This document shows positions 50,943 through 59,611 of a DNA stretch of 64,000 nucleotides, piece by piece (the first letter of the stretch is position 1; the number at the start of each line of letters is the position of its first letter). Source of the stretch: Rubrivivax sp. GTDB lineage: Bacteria > Pseudomonadota > Gammaproteobacteria > Burkholderiales > Burkholderiaceae_C. The notes beneath the pieces were generated by a model that was not told the DNA's origin, made no database searches, and worked only from the letters and a program-made list of their open reading frames with translations. A program made the translations under genes and the position numbers. Location: the NCBI GenBank assembly GCA_019635315.1, contig JAHBZT010000004.1:643902-707901 (forward strand). Reading direction: 5' to 3'.

Positions 50943-53219
50943 ATGACCGCCGCCACCGCAGTACCCGCATCCGCCCCGCTGGAGGTCGTCGACGATCCCG
51001 TCGAGCAGGGCCGCTTCACGCAATGGGTCGCCGGCCCCGACGGGGCGCGGCTGGGCGAGTCCTCGCTGCAGCTCTCGGGCCTGTACTGCGCGGCCTGCGC
51101 CGGCGTCATCGAACACGCGCTGCGCTCGGTGGGCGGCGTGCACGAGGCGCATGTCGCCGCCGCGACGCAGCGTGCCACCGTGCGCTGGGATCCGCGGCAC
51201 ACGCGCCCCTCGGCGCTGATCCAGGCCGTGCGCCGCGCCGGCTACGACGCGGTGCCCGACGCCGCCGCGCCGGCGCGCGCGCTGCGCCGCGCCGAGCACC
51301 GGCGTGCGCTGTGGCGGCTGTTCGTCGCCGCCTTCTGCATGATGCAGGTGATGATGCTGGCCACGCCCAGCTATGTCGCCGGCCCGGGCGACCTGGCGCC
51401 GGACATGGCGCGGCTGCTCAACTGGGGCAGCTGGGTGCTGTCGCTGCCGGTGCTGCTGTTCTCCTCCGGTCCGTTCTTCGCCGGCGCCTGGCGTGCGCTG
51501 CGCCAGCGCCGCATCTCGATGGACGTGCCGGTGGCGCTGGGCGTGGCGATCACCTTCGTCGCCAGCACCGGCGCCACCTTCGACCCCGCCGGTCCGTTCG
51601 GGCACGAGGTCTTCTTCGACAGCCTGACGATGTTCGTCGCCTTTCTGCTGGGCGCACGCTACCTGGAACTGCTGGCACGCCACCGCGCCGCGGAGTCGCT
51701 GGAGTCGGCGCTGGCGGCGCTGCCCGAGACCGCCTGGCGCGTGGCCGACGACGGCAGCACCGAGGCCGTCAGCGTGCACCGCCTGCGTGCCGGCGACCGC
51801 GTGCGCGTGCCGGTCGGCCAGGCCTTCCCGGCCGACGCCGTGCTGCTGGAGGGCACCACCCGCGCCGACGAGGCGCTGCTGTCCGGCGAATCGATGCCGG
51901 TGGACAAGCGCGCGGGCGACCTCCTGGTCGCCGGCAGCGTCAACCTGGGCGCCCCGGTGCTGGCGCGCGTGCTGCGCGTGGGCGGCGACACCCGGCTGGC
52001 GGCCATCGTCTCGATGATGAAGAGCGCGCTCGACCAGCGCCCGGCCGCGGCGCGGCTGGCCGACCGCTGGGCACCGCCGTTCCTGTGGGTCGTGCTGCTG
52101 CTGGCCGCCGCGGCGGCGGCCGTCTGGAGCGTCTACGACCCGCCGCGTGCGCTGTGGGTGGCGGTGTCGGTGCTGATCGTGACCTGCCCCTGCGCGCTGT
52201 CGCTGGCGGCGCCGGCCACGCTGGTGGCCGCGGCGCGCGGCCTGGCCGGGCGCGGCGTGCTGCTGCAGCGGCTGGACGCGCTCGAGGCGCTGACCGGCGT
52301 GCAGCGCATCTTCCTCGACAAGACCGGCACCTTGACCGAGGACCGCCTGCAGCTGCGCGCAACACGGCTGCTGCCCGCGGCGGCCGATCTCGCGCTGGAC
52401 GAGGCCGCGGCGGTTGCGCAGGCAGCGTCGCTCGCCGGCTGGTCGACGCATCCGCTGTCGCTGGCGCTGGCGGCGGCGGCCCCGGGGCAGTCCGTGGCCT
52501 GGTCCGACGTGCAGGAACTGCCGGGCCAGGGCCTGCAGGCCACGGACGCCCGCGGCCGGCCGTGGCGGCTGGGCGCGTCGCGCTGGGTCGACGAGTCCGC
52601 GGCCCGGTCGGCGGCCGCGGCCGAAGGGGCCGCCGTCTGGCTCGGCGTCGACGGCCGCGCCGTTGCCGCCTTCGAATTCGACGAGGTTCTGCGCGAAGGC
52701 GCCGCCGAGGCGCTGCAGGCGCTGCGCGCCGGCGGCCTGCAGCTGACGCTGCTCAGCGGCGACATGCCCGGGCGCGCGCAGGCGCTGGCCGCGCGCGTGG
52801 GCATCACCGACGTCGTCGCGCGCGCCACGCCGGAGGCCAAGCTGGCCGCGGTGGCGGCCGCGCAGGCGCGCGGCGAACGGGTCGCGATGGTCGGCGACGG
52901 CATCAACGACGCACCGGTGCTGGCGCGCGCCGACGTCTCGCTGGCCATGGGGCAGGGCGCGCTGGTGGCGCGCAGCGGCGCCGACGCGGTGCTGGTGCAC
53001 GACCGGCTGGCCGACCTGCTCGACGCGCGGCGCACCGCGCAGCGCGCGGTGCGCATCGTGCGCCAGAACTTCTTCTGGGCCGCGGCCTACAACGCCAGCG
53101 CGATCCCGATGGCGCTGGCCGGCTGGCTGCCGCCCTGGGCCGCCGGGCTGGGCATGGCGCTGAGTTCGCTGCTCGTGATCGGCAATGCCCTGCGCGCGGC
53201 GCGCGCGCCGGCCGCCTGA
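50943..53219 (+). CDS. ccoI: Copper-translocating P-type ATPase of cbb3 assembly (CcoI/FixI)
   Basis: A 758-aa membrane ATPase. The N-terminal metal domain has CAAC (C49, C52), the metal-path motif is CPC in VTCPCALSLAAP, the phosphorylation site is DKTGTLTED, and MVGDGINDAPVLA lies in the hinge. Its position directly upstream of ccoS-ccoN identifies it as CcoI, which supplies copper to cytochrome cbb3 oxidase, rather than a resistance exporter. ATG 50943 has no strong ribosome-binding site; an earlier in-frame Met at 50919 exists. Confidence 0.95.
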   Translation: MTAATAVPASAPLEVVDDPVEQGRFTQWVAGPDGARLGESSLQLSGLYCAACAGVIEHALRSVGGVHEAHVAAATQRATVRWDPRHTRPSALIQAVRRAGYDAVPDAAAPARALRRAEHRRALWRLFVAAFCMMQVMMLATPSYVAGPGDLAPDMARLLNWGSWVLSLPVLLFSSGPFFAGAWRALRQRRISMDVPVALGVAITFVASTGATFDPAGPFGHEVFFDSLTMFVAFLLGARYLELLARHRAAESLESALAALPETAWRVADDGSTEAVSVHRLRAGDRVRVPVGQAFPADAVLLEGTTRADEALLSGESMPVDKRAGDLLVAGSVNLGAPVLARVLRVGGDTRLAAIVSMMKSALDQRPAAARLADRWAPPFLWVVLLLAAAAAAVWSVYDPPRALWVAVSVLIVTCPCALSLAAPATLVAAARGLAGRGVLLQRLDALEALTGVQRIFLDKTGTLTEDRLQLRATRLLPAAADLALDEAAAVAQAASLAGWSTHPLSLALAAAAPGQSVAWSDVQELPGQGLQATDARGRPWRLGASRWVDESAARSAAAAEGAAVWLGVDGRAVAAFEFDEVLREGAAEALQALRAGGLQLTLLSGDMPGRAQALAARVGITDVVARATPEAKLAAVAAAQARGERVAMVGDGINDAPVLARADVSLAMGQGALVARSGADAVLVHDRLADLLDARRTAQRAVRIVRQNFFWAAAYNASAIPMALAGWLPPWAAGLGMALSSLLVIGNALRAARAPAA

Positions 53220-53229
53220 AGCACGAGGC

Positions 53230-53454
53230 ATGGAAAGCCTGTACCTGCTGATCCCGCTGTCGGCGCTGTTGGTGCTGGCCATCCTGGCCGTCTTCGGCTG
53301 GGCGCTGCACCGCGGCCAGTTCGAGGACCTGGACCGCGAAGGTGAACGAATCCTGACGGACGAGGCGGTGCCGCTTGACGGCGGTCAAGAAGAGACCCTT
53401 GCCGCGTCGCAACAATTCCGGGGTCCGTCCGATTCAACGCAAAGGGCGAAGTGA
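53230..53454 (+). CDS. ccoS: cbb3-type oxidase assembly protein CcoS
   Basis: A 74-aa protein with ACGAGG before the ATG: one N-terminal membrane segment ([23 protein letters not shown]) followed by [13 protein letters not shown], the CcoS signature. The C-terminal tail is longer than usual and low-complexity, and it contains an FNR-type palindrome in its DNA (53375-53388). It is needed for cofactor insertion into cbb3. Confidence 0.94.
   Translation: MESLYLLIPLSALLVLAILAVFGWALHRGQFEDLDREGERILTDEAVPLDGGQEETLAASQQFRGPSDSTQRAK
53375..53388. promoter_or_regulatory. FNR/Anr-type box upstream of ccoN, inside ccoS
   Basis: TTGACGGCGGTCAA fits TTGA-N6-TCAA with perfect 5-bp arms, 77 bp before ccoN. 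It suggests that ccoNOQP has its own oxygen-responsive promoter within ccoS. Confidence 0.7.
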
Positions 53455-53465
53455 GGAGCAAACGA

Positions 53466-54926
53466 ATGGCAAACAACGCCGCAACCCTGCCCGCCGACAC
53501 GGCATCGGCCGGCACCTACAGCGACGGCGTGATACGCGCCTTCGCGCTGGCCGCCGTGCTGTGGGGCGTGGTGGGCATGCTGGTCGGCGTGATCATCGCC
53601 GCGCAGCTGACCTGGCCGCAGCTGAACTTCGACATCCCGTGGCTCAGCTACGGCCGCCTGCGGCCGCTGCACACCAACGCGGTGATCTTCGCCTTCGGCG
53701 GCAGCGTGCTCTTCGCGACCGCCTACCACGTGGTGCAGCGCACCTGCCAGACGCGGCTGTTCCTGCCGCAGCTGGCCTGGTTCACGTTCTGGGGCTGGCA
53801 GGTCGTCATCGTCGCGGCGGCGATCACGCTGCCGCTGGGCATGACGCAGGCCAAGGAGTACGCCGAACTGGAGTGGCCGATCGACCTGCTGATCGCCGTC
53901 GTCTGGGTCAGCTACGCGATCGTCTTCTTCGGCACCATCGGCACGCGCAAGGTGCGCCATATCTACGTGGCCAACTGGTTCTTCGGCGCCTTCATCATCG
54001 CGGTGGCGCTGCTGCACATCGTCAACAGCGCGGCGATGCCGGTCAGCCTGTGGAAGAGCTACAGCGCCTACGCCGGCGTGCAGGACGCGATGATCCAGTG
54101 GTGGTACGGCCACAACGCGGTCGGCTTCTTCCTGACCGCGGGCTTCCTGGGGATCATGTACTACTACATCCCCAAGCAGGCCGAGCGCCCGGTCTACAGC
54201 TACCGGCTGTCCATCGTGCACTTCTGGGCGCTGATCTTCACCTACATGTGGGCGGGCCCGCACCACCTGCACTACACCGCGCTGCCGGACTGGGCGCAGA
54301 GCATCGGCATGCTGTTCAGCCTGGTGCTGCTGGCGCCCAGCTGGGGCGGCATGATCAACGGCATCATGACCCTGAGCGGCGCCTGGCACAAGCTGCGCGA
54401 CGACCCGATCCTGAAGTTCCTGATCGTGAGCCTGTCGTTCTACGGCATGAGCACCTTCGAGGGGCCGATGATGTCGATCAAGACGGTCAATGCGCTGTCG
54501 CACTACACGGACTGGACCGTCGGCCACGTGCACAGCGGCGCGCTGGGCTGGGTGGGCCTGATCAGCATGGGCGCGCTGTACTACCTGATCCCGCGCCTGT
54601 TCGGCCGCAAGCAGATGTACAGCGTCAAGGCCATCGAGCTGCACTTCTGGATCGCCACCATCGGCATCGTGCTGTACATCGCGGCGATGTGGATCGCCGG
54701 CGTGATGCAGGGCCTGATGTGGCGCGCGGTCAACCCCGACGGCACGCTGGTCTACACCTTCGTCGAGAGCGTGAAGGCCACCTTCCCGTACTACGTGGTG
54801 CGCCTGCTCGGCGGGCTGCTGTACCTGGGCGGCATGCTGATCATGGCCTGGAACGTGGTGATGACGGTGAAGAGCGGCCAGGCCGCCGAGGCGCGCATCC
54901 CGGCGCCGGTCGCCGCGCACGCCTGA
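53466..54926 (+). CDS. ccoN: Cytochrome cbb3 oxidase subunit I
   Basis: A 486-aa multi-spanning haem-copper oxidase subunit with GAGGAG at the start. Haem and CuB His are in [43 protein letters not shown] and [14 protein letters not shown]. cbb3 is the high-affinity terminal oxidase used at low oxygen. First gene of ccoNOQP, 11 nt after ccoS. Confidence 0.98.
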   Translation: MANNAATLPADTASAGTYSDGVIRAFALAAVLWGVVGMLVGVIIAAQLTWPQLNFDIPWLSYGRLRPLHTNAVIFAFGGSVLFATAYHVVQRTCQTRLFLPQLAWFTFWGWQVVIVAAAITLPLGMTQAKEYAELEWPIDLLIAVVWVSYAIVFFGTIGTRKVRHIYVANWFFGAFIIAVALLHIVNSAAMPVSLWKSYSAYAGVQDAMIQWWYGHNAVGFFLTAGFLGIMYYYIPKQAERPVYSYRLSIVHFWALIFTYMWAGPHHLHYTALPDWAQSIGMLFSLVLLAPSWGGMINGIMTLSGAWHKLRDDPILKFLIVSLSFYGMSTFEGPMMSIKTVNALSHYTDWTVGHVHSGALGWVGLISMGALYYLIPRLFGRKQMYSVKAIELHFWIATIGIVLYIAAMWIAGVMQGLMWRAVNPDGTLVYTFVESVKATFPYYVVRLLGGLLYLGGMLIMAWNVVMTVKSGQAAEARIPAPVAAHA

Positions 54927-54948
54927 GCCCGAAGCGGAGAACGAGAAC

Positions 54949-55569
54949 ATGGCTTCCAACCACGCTCCCCGCGGTCACGAGAAGATCGAGACCAGCAACT
55001 TCCTGATGATCGTGCTGATCCTGGTCGCGGTCGCGATCGGCGGCATCGTCGAGATCGTGCCGCTGTTCTTCCAGCGCAGCACCACGCAGCCGGTGGAGGG
55101 GCTCAAGCCCTACACGCCGCTGCAGCTGGTCGGGCGCGATGTCTACATCCGCGAGGGCTGCTACAACTGCCACTCGCAGATGGTGCGTCCGTTCCGCGCC
55201 GAGGCGCTGCGCTACGGCCAGCTCTCGGTGGCCGGCGAATTCGTCTACGACCACCCCTTCCAGTGGGGCAGCAAGCGCACCGGGCCCGACCTGCACCGCG
55301 TCGGCGGCAAGTACAGCGACGAGTGGCACCGCCTGCACCTGATCGATCCGCGCGCCCTGGTGCCCGAGAGCAACATGCCCGGCTATCCCTGGCTGGAGCG
55401 CGCCACGGTCGACCCCGAGAGCGTGGCCCCGCGCATGAATGCGTTGCGCCGCCTGGGCGTGCCCTACAGCGAGGAGGAGGTCGCCAAGGCCGCCGACGAG
55501 GTGCGCGGGCGCACCGAGATGGACGCGCTGATCGCCTACCTGCAGGTGCTGGGCACCGCGCGCAAGTAG
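54949..55569 (+). CDS. ccoO: Cytochrome cbb3 oxidase monohaem subunit
   Basis: A 206-aa protein with one N-terminal transmembrane anchor ([25 protein letters not shown]) and one haem-c site, CYNCH, followed by [15 protein letters not shown]. Met ligands lie in the C-terminal half ([10 protein letters not shown]). It delivers electrons to CcoN. Confidence 0.97.
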   Translation: MASNHAPRGHEKIETSNFLMIVLILVAVAIGGIVEIVPLFFQRSTTQPVEGLKPYTPLQLVGRDVYIREGCYNCHSQMVRPFRAEALRYGQLSVAGEFVYDHPFQWGSKRTGPDLHRVGGKYSDEWHRLHLIDPRALVPESNMPGYPWLERATVDPESVAPRMNALRRLGVPYSEEEVAKAADEVRGRTEMDALIAYLQVLGTARK

Positions 55570-55579
55570 GAGGGCCACG

Positions 55580-55747
55580 ATGGACGTCAACGACATCCGC
55601 GTCGCCGTCACGGTGGTGGGACTGCTGGCCTTCCTGGCCCTGGTCGTCCACACCTGGAGCCGGCGCCGCCAGCACGAACACGACGAGGCCGCCCGGCTGC
55701 CGTTCAGCGGCGAGGACGAGCCGGCCAACCGAGGAGAGCATCCGTGA
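55580..55747 (+). CDS. ccoQ: Cytochrome cbb3 oxidase small subunit CcoQ
   Basis: A 55-aa protein too short for routine ORF calls: MDVNDIRVAVTVVGLLAFLALVVHTW, one membrane helix, then a charged tail (SRRRQHEHDEAARLPF). AGGAGGG precedes the ATG, and its stop overlaps the ccoP GTG. Size and position identify CcoQ, which stabilises the complex. Confidence 0.93.
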   Translation: MDVNDIRVAVTVVGLLAFLALVVHTWSRRRQHEHDEAARLPFSGEDEPANRGEHP

Positions 55748-56664
55748 GCGATTTCATCCACAGCGGCTGGGGGCTGTTCGTCGCCGTCGCCACCGTCGTC
55801 AGCCTCGTCGCCTGCCTGGCGCTGCTGATCATCGCCGCGCGCCGGCGCGTGATGGCCAACGACAACACCACCGGCCATGTCTGGGACGAGGACCTGCGCG
55901 AGCTGAACAACCCGCTGCCGCGCTGGTGGATGTGGCTGTTCGTGATCACCGTGGTCTTCTCGGCGATCTACCTCGCCTTCTACCCCGGCCTGGGCACCTA
56001 TGCCGGCACGCTGAAGTGGACCAGCGTCAACCAGTACGAGGCCGAGCAGGAGCGCGCACGCGCCGCGATGGCCCCGGTCTACGCCCAGTTCGCGGCGATG
56101 GACGCCGCGGCGCTGGCCAAGAACGAGCAGGCGATGGGCATCGGCCAGCGCCTGTTCCTGAACAACTGCGCGCAGTGCCACGGCTCGGACGGCCGCGGCA
56201 GCCGCGGCTTCCCGGACCTGACCGACCGCGACTGGCTGGGTGGCGACAGCCACGACTACATCAAGACCGTCATCGCCGAGGGCCGCACCGGCGTGATGCC
56301 GCCGCTGGGTGCCGCGCTGGGCGGCTCCGAGGACGTGCGCAACATGGCGCACTACGTGATGAGCCTGTCGGGCAGCCCGCACAACAGTGCCTGGGCGCAG
56401 CTGGCCAAGCCCAAGTGGGGCGTCTGCGCGGCCTGCCACGGGCCCGAAGGCAAGGGCAACCAGGCGCTGGGCGCGCCCAACCTGACCGACCGCATCTGGC
56501 TGCACGGCTGGGGCGAGCGAGCGATCGCCGGCGTGATCACCAACGGCATCAACAACGTGATGCCGCCGCAGGGCAAGCTGCTGACGGCCGAGCAGATCCA
56601 CGTGCTGGGCGGCTACGTCTGGAGCCTGTCGCAGGGCACCGCCGTCGCCGCCAGCGGCAACTGA
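55744..56664 (+). CDS. ccoP: Cytochrome cbb3 oxidase dihaem subunit
   Basis: A 306-aa protein starting at GTG that overlaps the ccoQ TGA by 4 nt; GAGGAG lies upstream. Two N-terminal transmembrane helices flank TTGHVWDEDLRELNNPLPRWW, followed by two haem-c sites CAQCH and CAACH, each with a distal Met (GVMPPLG, NNVMPPQG). Standard CcoP architecture. Confidence 0.97.
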   Translation: MSDFIHSGWGLFVAVATVVSLVACLALLIIAARRRVMANDNTTGHVWDEDLRELNNPLPRWWMWLFVITVVFSAIYLAFYPGLGTYAGTLKWTSVNQYEAEQERARAAMAPVYAQFAAMDAAALAKNEQAMGIGQRLFLNNCAQCHGSDGRGSRGFPDLTDRDWLGGDSHDYIKTVIAEGRTGVMPPLGAALGGSEDVRNMAHYVMSLSGSPHNSAWAQLAKPKWGVCAACHGPEGKGNQALGAPNLTDRIWLHGWGERAIAGVITNGINNVMPPQGKLLTAEQIHVLGGYVWSLSQGTAVAASGN

Positions 56665-56671
56665 AGCGCGG

Positions 56672-58156
56672 ATGAGCAGCGGCGAGGCGACCGCCAGCGG
56701 CCCGGCCGCGCCCGGCGCGGTCGTGCCGCCGCCCGAGGACGACGCGCGCGCGCAGGTCGTCTCGCTGTACCAGGCGCAGAAGAAGATCTACGCGCGCGCC
56801 GTCTCGGGCTGGTTCGCCGGCTGGCGCTGGGCGCTGGTGTGGGCCACGCAGCTGGTCTTCTACGGCCTGCCCTGGCTGGAGTGGAATGCGCGCCAGGCGG
56901 TGCTGTTCGACCTCGGTGCGCGCCGCTTCTACATCTTCGGCCTCGTCCTGTACCCGCAGGACTTCATCTACCTCACGGCGCTGCTGATCATCAGCGCCTA
57001 CGCGCTGTTCCTGTTCACCGCGGTCGCCGGCCGGCTGTGGTGCGGCTACGCCTGCCCGCAGACCGTCTACACCGAGATCTTCATGTGGGTCGAGCGCAAG
57101 CTCGAGGGCGACCGCATGCAGCGCATCAAGCTCGACCAGGCGCCCTGGGGCGCCGCCAAGCTGCTGCGCAAGGGCGGCAAGCAGGCGGCCTGGATCGCGA
57201 TCGGGCTGTGGACCGGCTTCACCTTCGTCGGCTACTTCACGCCGATCAAGTCGCTCGCCGCGGCGGTGCCGACGCTGGGTTTCGGCCCCTGGGAATGGTT
57301 CTGGATCCTGTTCTACGGCTTCGCGACCTACGGCAACGCGGGCTGGATGCGCGAGCAGGTCTGCAAGTACATGTGTCCCTACGCGCGCTTCCAGAGCGCG
57401 ATGTTCGACAAGGACACGCTGATCATCAGCTACGACGCCGAGCGCGGCGAGCCGCGCGGCACGCGCGGGCGCAAGACCGACCTGAAGGCCGCCAGGCTGG
57501 GCCACTGCATCGACTGCGAGCTGTGCGTGCAGGTCTGCCCGACCGGCATCGACATCCGCAAGGGGCTGCAGTACGAGTGCATAGGCTGCGCCGCCTGCAT
57601 CGATGTCTGCAACGGCGTGATGGACAAGATGCAGTACCCGCGCGGGCTGATCCGCTACGACACCCAGCACGGCATGCAGCAGCACCTGGGCCGCGCCGAG
57701 GTCTGGCGCCGCGTCTTCCGCCCGCGCGTGCTGGTCTACACCGGCGTGCTGGTGCTGATCTGCGGCGCGCTGCTGGCCAGCCTGGCGCTGCGCTCGCCGT
57801 TCCGCGTCGACGTGGTGCGCGACCGCGGCGCGCTGGCGCGCCTGGTCGAGGACGGCTGGATCGAGAATGTCTACCGGCTGCAGGTCATGAACGCCACCGA
57901 GCAGCCGCAGCGCTACCGCATCGTCGCGCGCGGCTTCGCGGACCTGCCGGAACTGCGCACCGACCAGCGCGGCACGGTGGACCTGGCGCCGGCCGAGGCG
58001 CGCTGGGTGCCGGTGGCCGTGCGTGTGCCGCCCGAGGCCGCCGAGCGCGCCGGCAGCGGCTCGCACCCGGTCGAGTTCGTCGTCGAGCGGCTGCTGGCGG
58101 ACGGCACGGCCGACCGCCGCGTCGCCGAGAAGTCCACCTTCATCGTCCCGCGCTGA
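56672..58156 (+). CDS. ccoG: cbb3 oxidase accessory ferredoxin-like protein CcoG/RdxA
   Basis: A 494-aa membrane protein with CGYACPQTVYTEIF and CKYMCPYARFQSAMF, then two 4Fe-4S motifs (CIDCELCVQVCPTGIDIRKG and CIGCAACIDVC) and a C-terminal Ig-like region. CcoG reduces copper for cbb3 assembly. It begins 7 nt after ccoP. Confidence 0.96.
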   Translation: MSSGEATASGPAAPGAVVPPPEDDARAQVVSLYQAQKKIYARAVSGWFAGWRWALVWATQLVFYGLPWLEWNARQAVLFDLGARRFYIFGLVLYPQDFIYLTALLIISAYALFLFTAVAGRLWCGYACPQTVYTEIFMWVERKLEGDRMQRIKLDQAPWGAAKLLRKGGKQAAWIAIGLWTGFTFVGYFTPIKSLAAAVPTLGFGPWEWFWILFYGFATYGNAGWMREQVCKYMCPYARFQSAMFDKDTLIISYDAERGEPRGTRGRKTDLKAARLGHCIDCELCVQVCPTGIDIRKGLQYECIGCAACIDVCNGVMDKMQYPRGLIRYDTQHGMQQHLGRAEVWRRVFRPRVLVYTGVLVLICGALLASLALRSPFRVDVVRDRGALARLVEDGWIENVYRLQVMNATEQPQRYRIVARGFADLPELRTDQRGTVDLAPAEARWVPVAVRVPPEAAERAGSGSHPVEFVVERLLADGTADRRVAEKSTFIVPR

Positions 58157-58188
58157 GGCCGCCGCGCCGGACCGAACAGGAGAAGCCC

Positions 58189-58422
58189 ATGCCTCGCACC
58201 ATCGCCCCGCCGCACCAGGACGCCGACAACCCGCCCTGGTGGCGCCTGCCCATCGTCTGGATGGTCATCGGAGGCCCGGCCGCCGTCGTCGTGGCCGGTT
58301 TCGCCACGCTGGCGATCGCGATCCGTAACCCCGACCCGGTGATCACGCCGCCCAAGGCGCAGAGCGCGGCCGAGCAGCCCGCCGTGCAGGCGCGCAACCA
58401 TGCGGCGACGCCGCAGCGCTGA
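58189..58422 (+). CDS. ccoH: FixH/CcoH-like small membrane protein
   Basis: A 77-aa protein with AGGAG upstream: WWRLPIVWMVIGGPAAVVVAGFATLAIA forms one membrane helix and IRNPDPVI resembles the FixH start. It is much shorter than typical FixH, so the periplasmic domain is missing or encoded elsewhere. Assignment rests on position after ccoG. Confidence 0.75.
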   Translation: MPRTIAPPHQDADNPPWWRLPIVWMVIGGPAAVVVAGFATLAIAIRNPDPVITPPKAQSAAEQPAVQARNHAATPQR

Positions 58423-58434
58423 GCCGGGCGCGCC

Positions 58435-58707
58435 ATGGAACGCCTGGCCGGCCTGTCGCAGCACTGGCGCGTGGTGCTCTGGCCCGCGTTCCTGGCCGCC
58501 TGCCTGCTGGAACTGGTGGTCTTCGCGCTGGTCGACCCGGGCGAGCTGCACGCGCCCGGCGGCGGCGCGCTGGCGCTGTCGAATACCGCCGTCTACTCGC
58601 TGGCCTTCTTCGTCTTCTGGGCCGCCAGCGCGGCGGCCAGCGCGCTGACGCTGGCGCTGACGCAGCGTGCCGACGAGGTCAACGCGCCGCCGGGCGGGGC
58701 CGGCTGA
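58435..58707 (+). CDS. Small membrane protein of the cbb3 cluster, unknown
   Basis: A 90-aa protein with two hydrophobic helices (VVLWPAFLAACLLELVVFALV and TAVYSLAFFVFWAASAAASALTLAL) and no ligand motif I recognise. It lies 12 nt after ccoH and converges on fnr. It may be an uncharacterised cbb3 accessory protein. Confidence 0.85.
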   Translation: MERLAGLSQHWRVVLWPAFLAACLLELVVFALVDPGELHAPGGGALALSNTAVYSLAFFVFWAASAAASALTLALTQRADEVNAPPGGAG

Positions 58708-58713
58708 CCCGGT

Positions 58714-59451
58714 TCAGCACGCCGTGCCGTTGACCAGGCGGCCCAGCGCCTCGGCGTCGAGCACGCGGATGTGGCGCTGCTTGACCTCCAGGATGCCGTC
58801 CTCCTGGAACTTGGAGAAGGCGCGGCTCACCGTCTCCAGCTTCAGCCCCAGGTAGCTGCCGATCTCCTCGCGCGTCATGCGCAGGATCAGCTCGCTGCCG
58901 GAGAAGCCGCGCGTGCGCAGCCGCTGGGTCAGGTTCAGCAGGAAGGCGGCCAGGCGCTCCTCGGCCCGCATGCTGCCCAGCAGCAGCATCACGCCGTGGT
59001 CGCGCACGATCTCGCGGCTCATGATCTTGTGCAGGTGGCGCTGCAGGTCGGACAGCTCGCGCGAGAGGTCCTCGAGCTGATGGAAGGGGATCACGCAGAC
59101 CTGCGAGTCCTCCAGCGCCACCGCGTCGCACGTGTGGCGGTCGGTGCCGATGCCGTCCAGGCCCAGCAGCTCGCCGGCCATCTGGAAGCCGGTGACCTGG
59201 TCGCGGCCGTCCTCCGACGAGACGCAGGTCTTGAAGAATCCGGTGCGCACCGCGTACAGCGAGGTGAAGGCCTCGCCGGCGCGGAACAGCGCCTCACCGC
59301 GCGGCACCGCGCGCCGGGTGGCGACGATGTCGTCCAGGCGGTCCATCTGCTCGCTGGACATGCCCAGCGGCAGGCACAGCTCGCGCAGATTGCAGCTGGA
59401 GCAGGCGACCTTGAAGGGCTCGAGGCGGATGACGGGTTGCGGTGCGTTCAC
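58714..59451 (-). CDS. fnr: FNR-type oxygen-sensing transcriptional regulator
   Basis: A 245-aa Crp/Fnr protein. The N-terminal Cys cluster (C17, C20, C26 in ACSSCNLRELC) and a central Cys in DRHTCDAV are the four ligands of the oxygen-labile 4Fe-4S cluster. The C-terminal HTH is EEIGSYLGLKLETVSRAFSKF with E-SR recognition residues for TTGA-N6-TCAA. Such sites are seen before ccoN and between fnr and hemN. Confidence 0.96.
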   Translation of the reverse strand: MNAPQPVIRLEPFKVACSSCNLRELCLPLGMSSEQMDRLDDIVATRRAVPRGEALFRAGEAFTSLYAVRTGFFKTCVSSEDGRDQVTGFQMAGELLGLDGIGTDRHTCDAVALEDSQVCVIPFHQLEDLSRELSDLQRHLHKIMSREIVRDHGVMLLLGSMRAEERLAAFLLNLTQRLRTRGFSGSELILRMTREEIGSYLGLKLETVSRAFSKFQEDGILEVKQRHIRVLDAEALGRLVNGTAC

Positions 59452-59564
59452 GGCGCGGCTCGCGATCGGGACGCCGGGGAGTATCGCCGATCGCGGCGCC
59501 CGCAGTGCCCGGCGGGGGATGGGGCGCCGCGGCGTGCGATCGTCCGCCCCGGCCCGGGACCCGC

Positions 59565-59578
59565 TTGAGACAGATCAA
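59565..59578. promoter_or_regulatory. FNR-type box between fnr and hemN
   Basis: TTGAGACAGATCAA (TTGA-N6-TCAA), 33 bp before hemN and 113 bp from the fnr start. It may activate hemN and autoregulate fnr. Confidence 0.7.
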
Positions 59579-59611
59579 GCCCCGCCGGGCGCACTTTGGC
59601 AGAGTGCGCGC

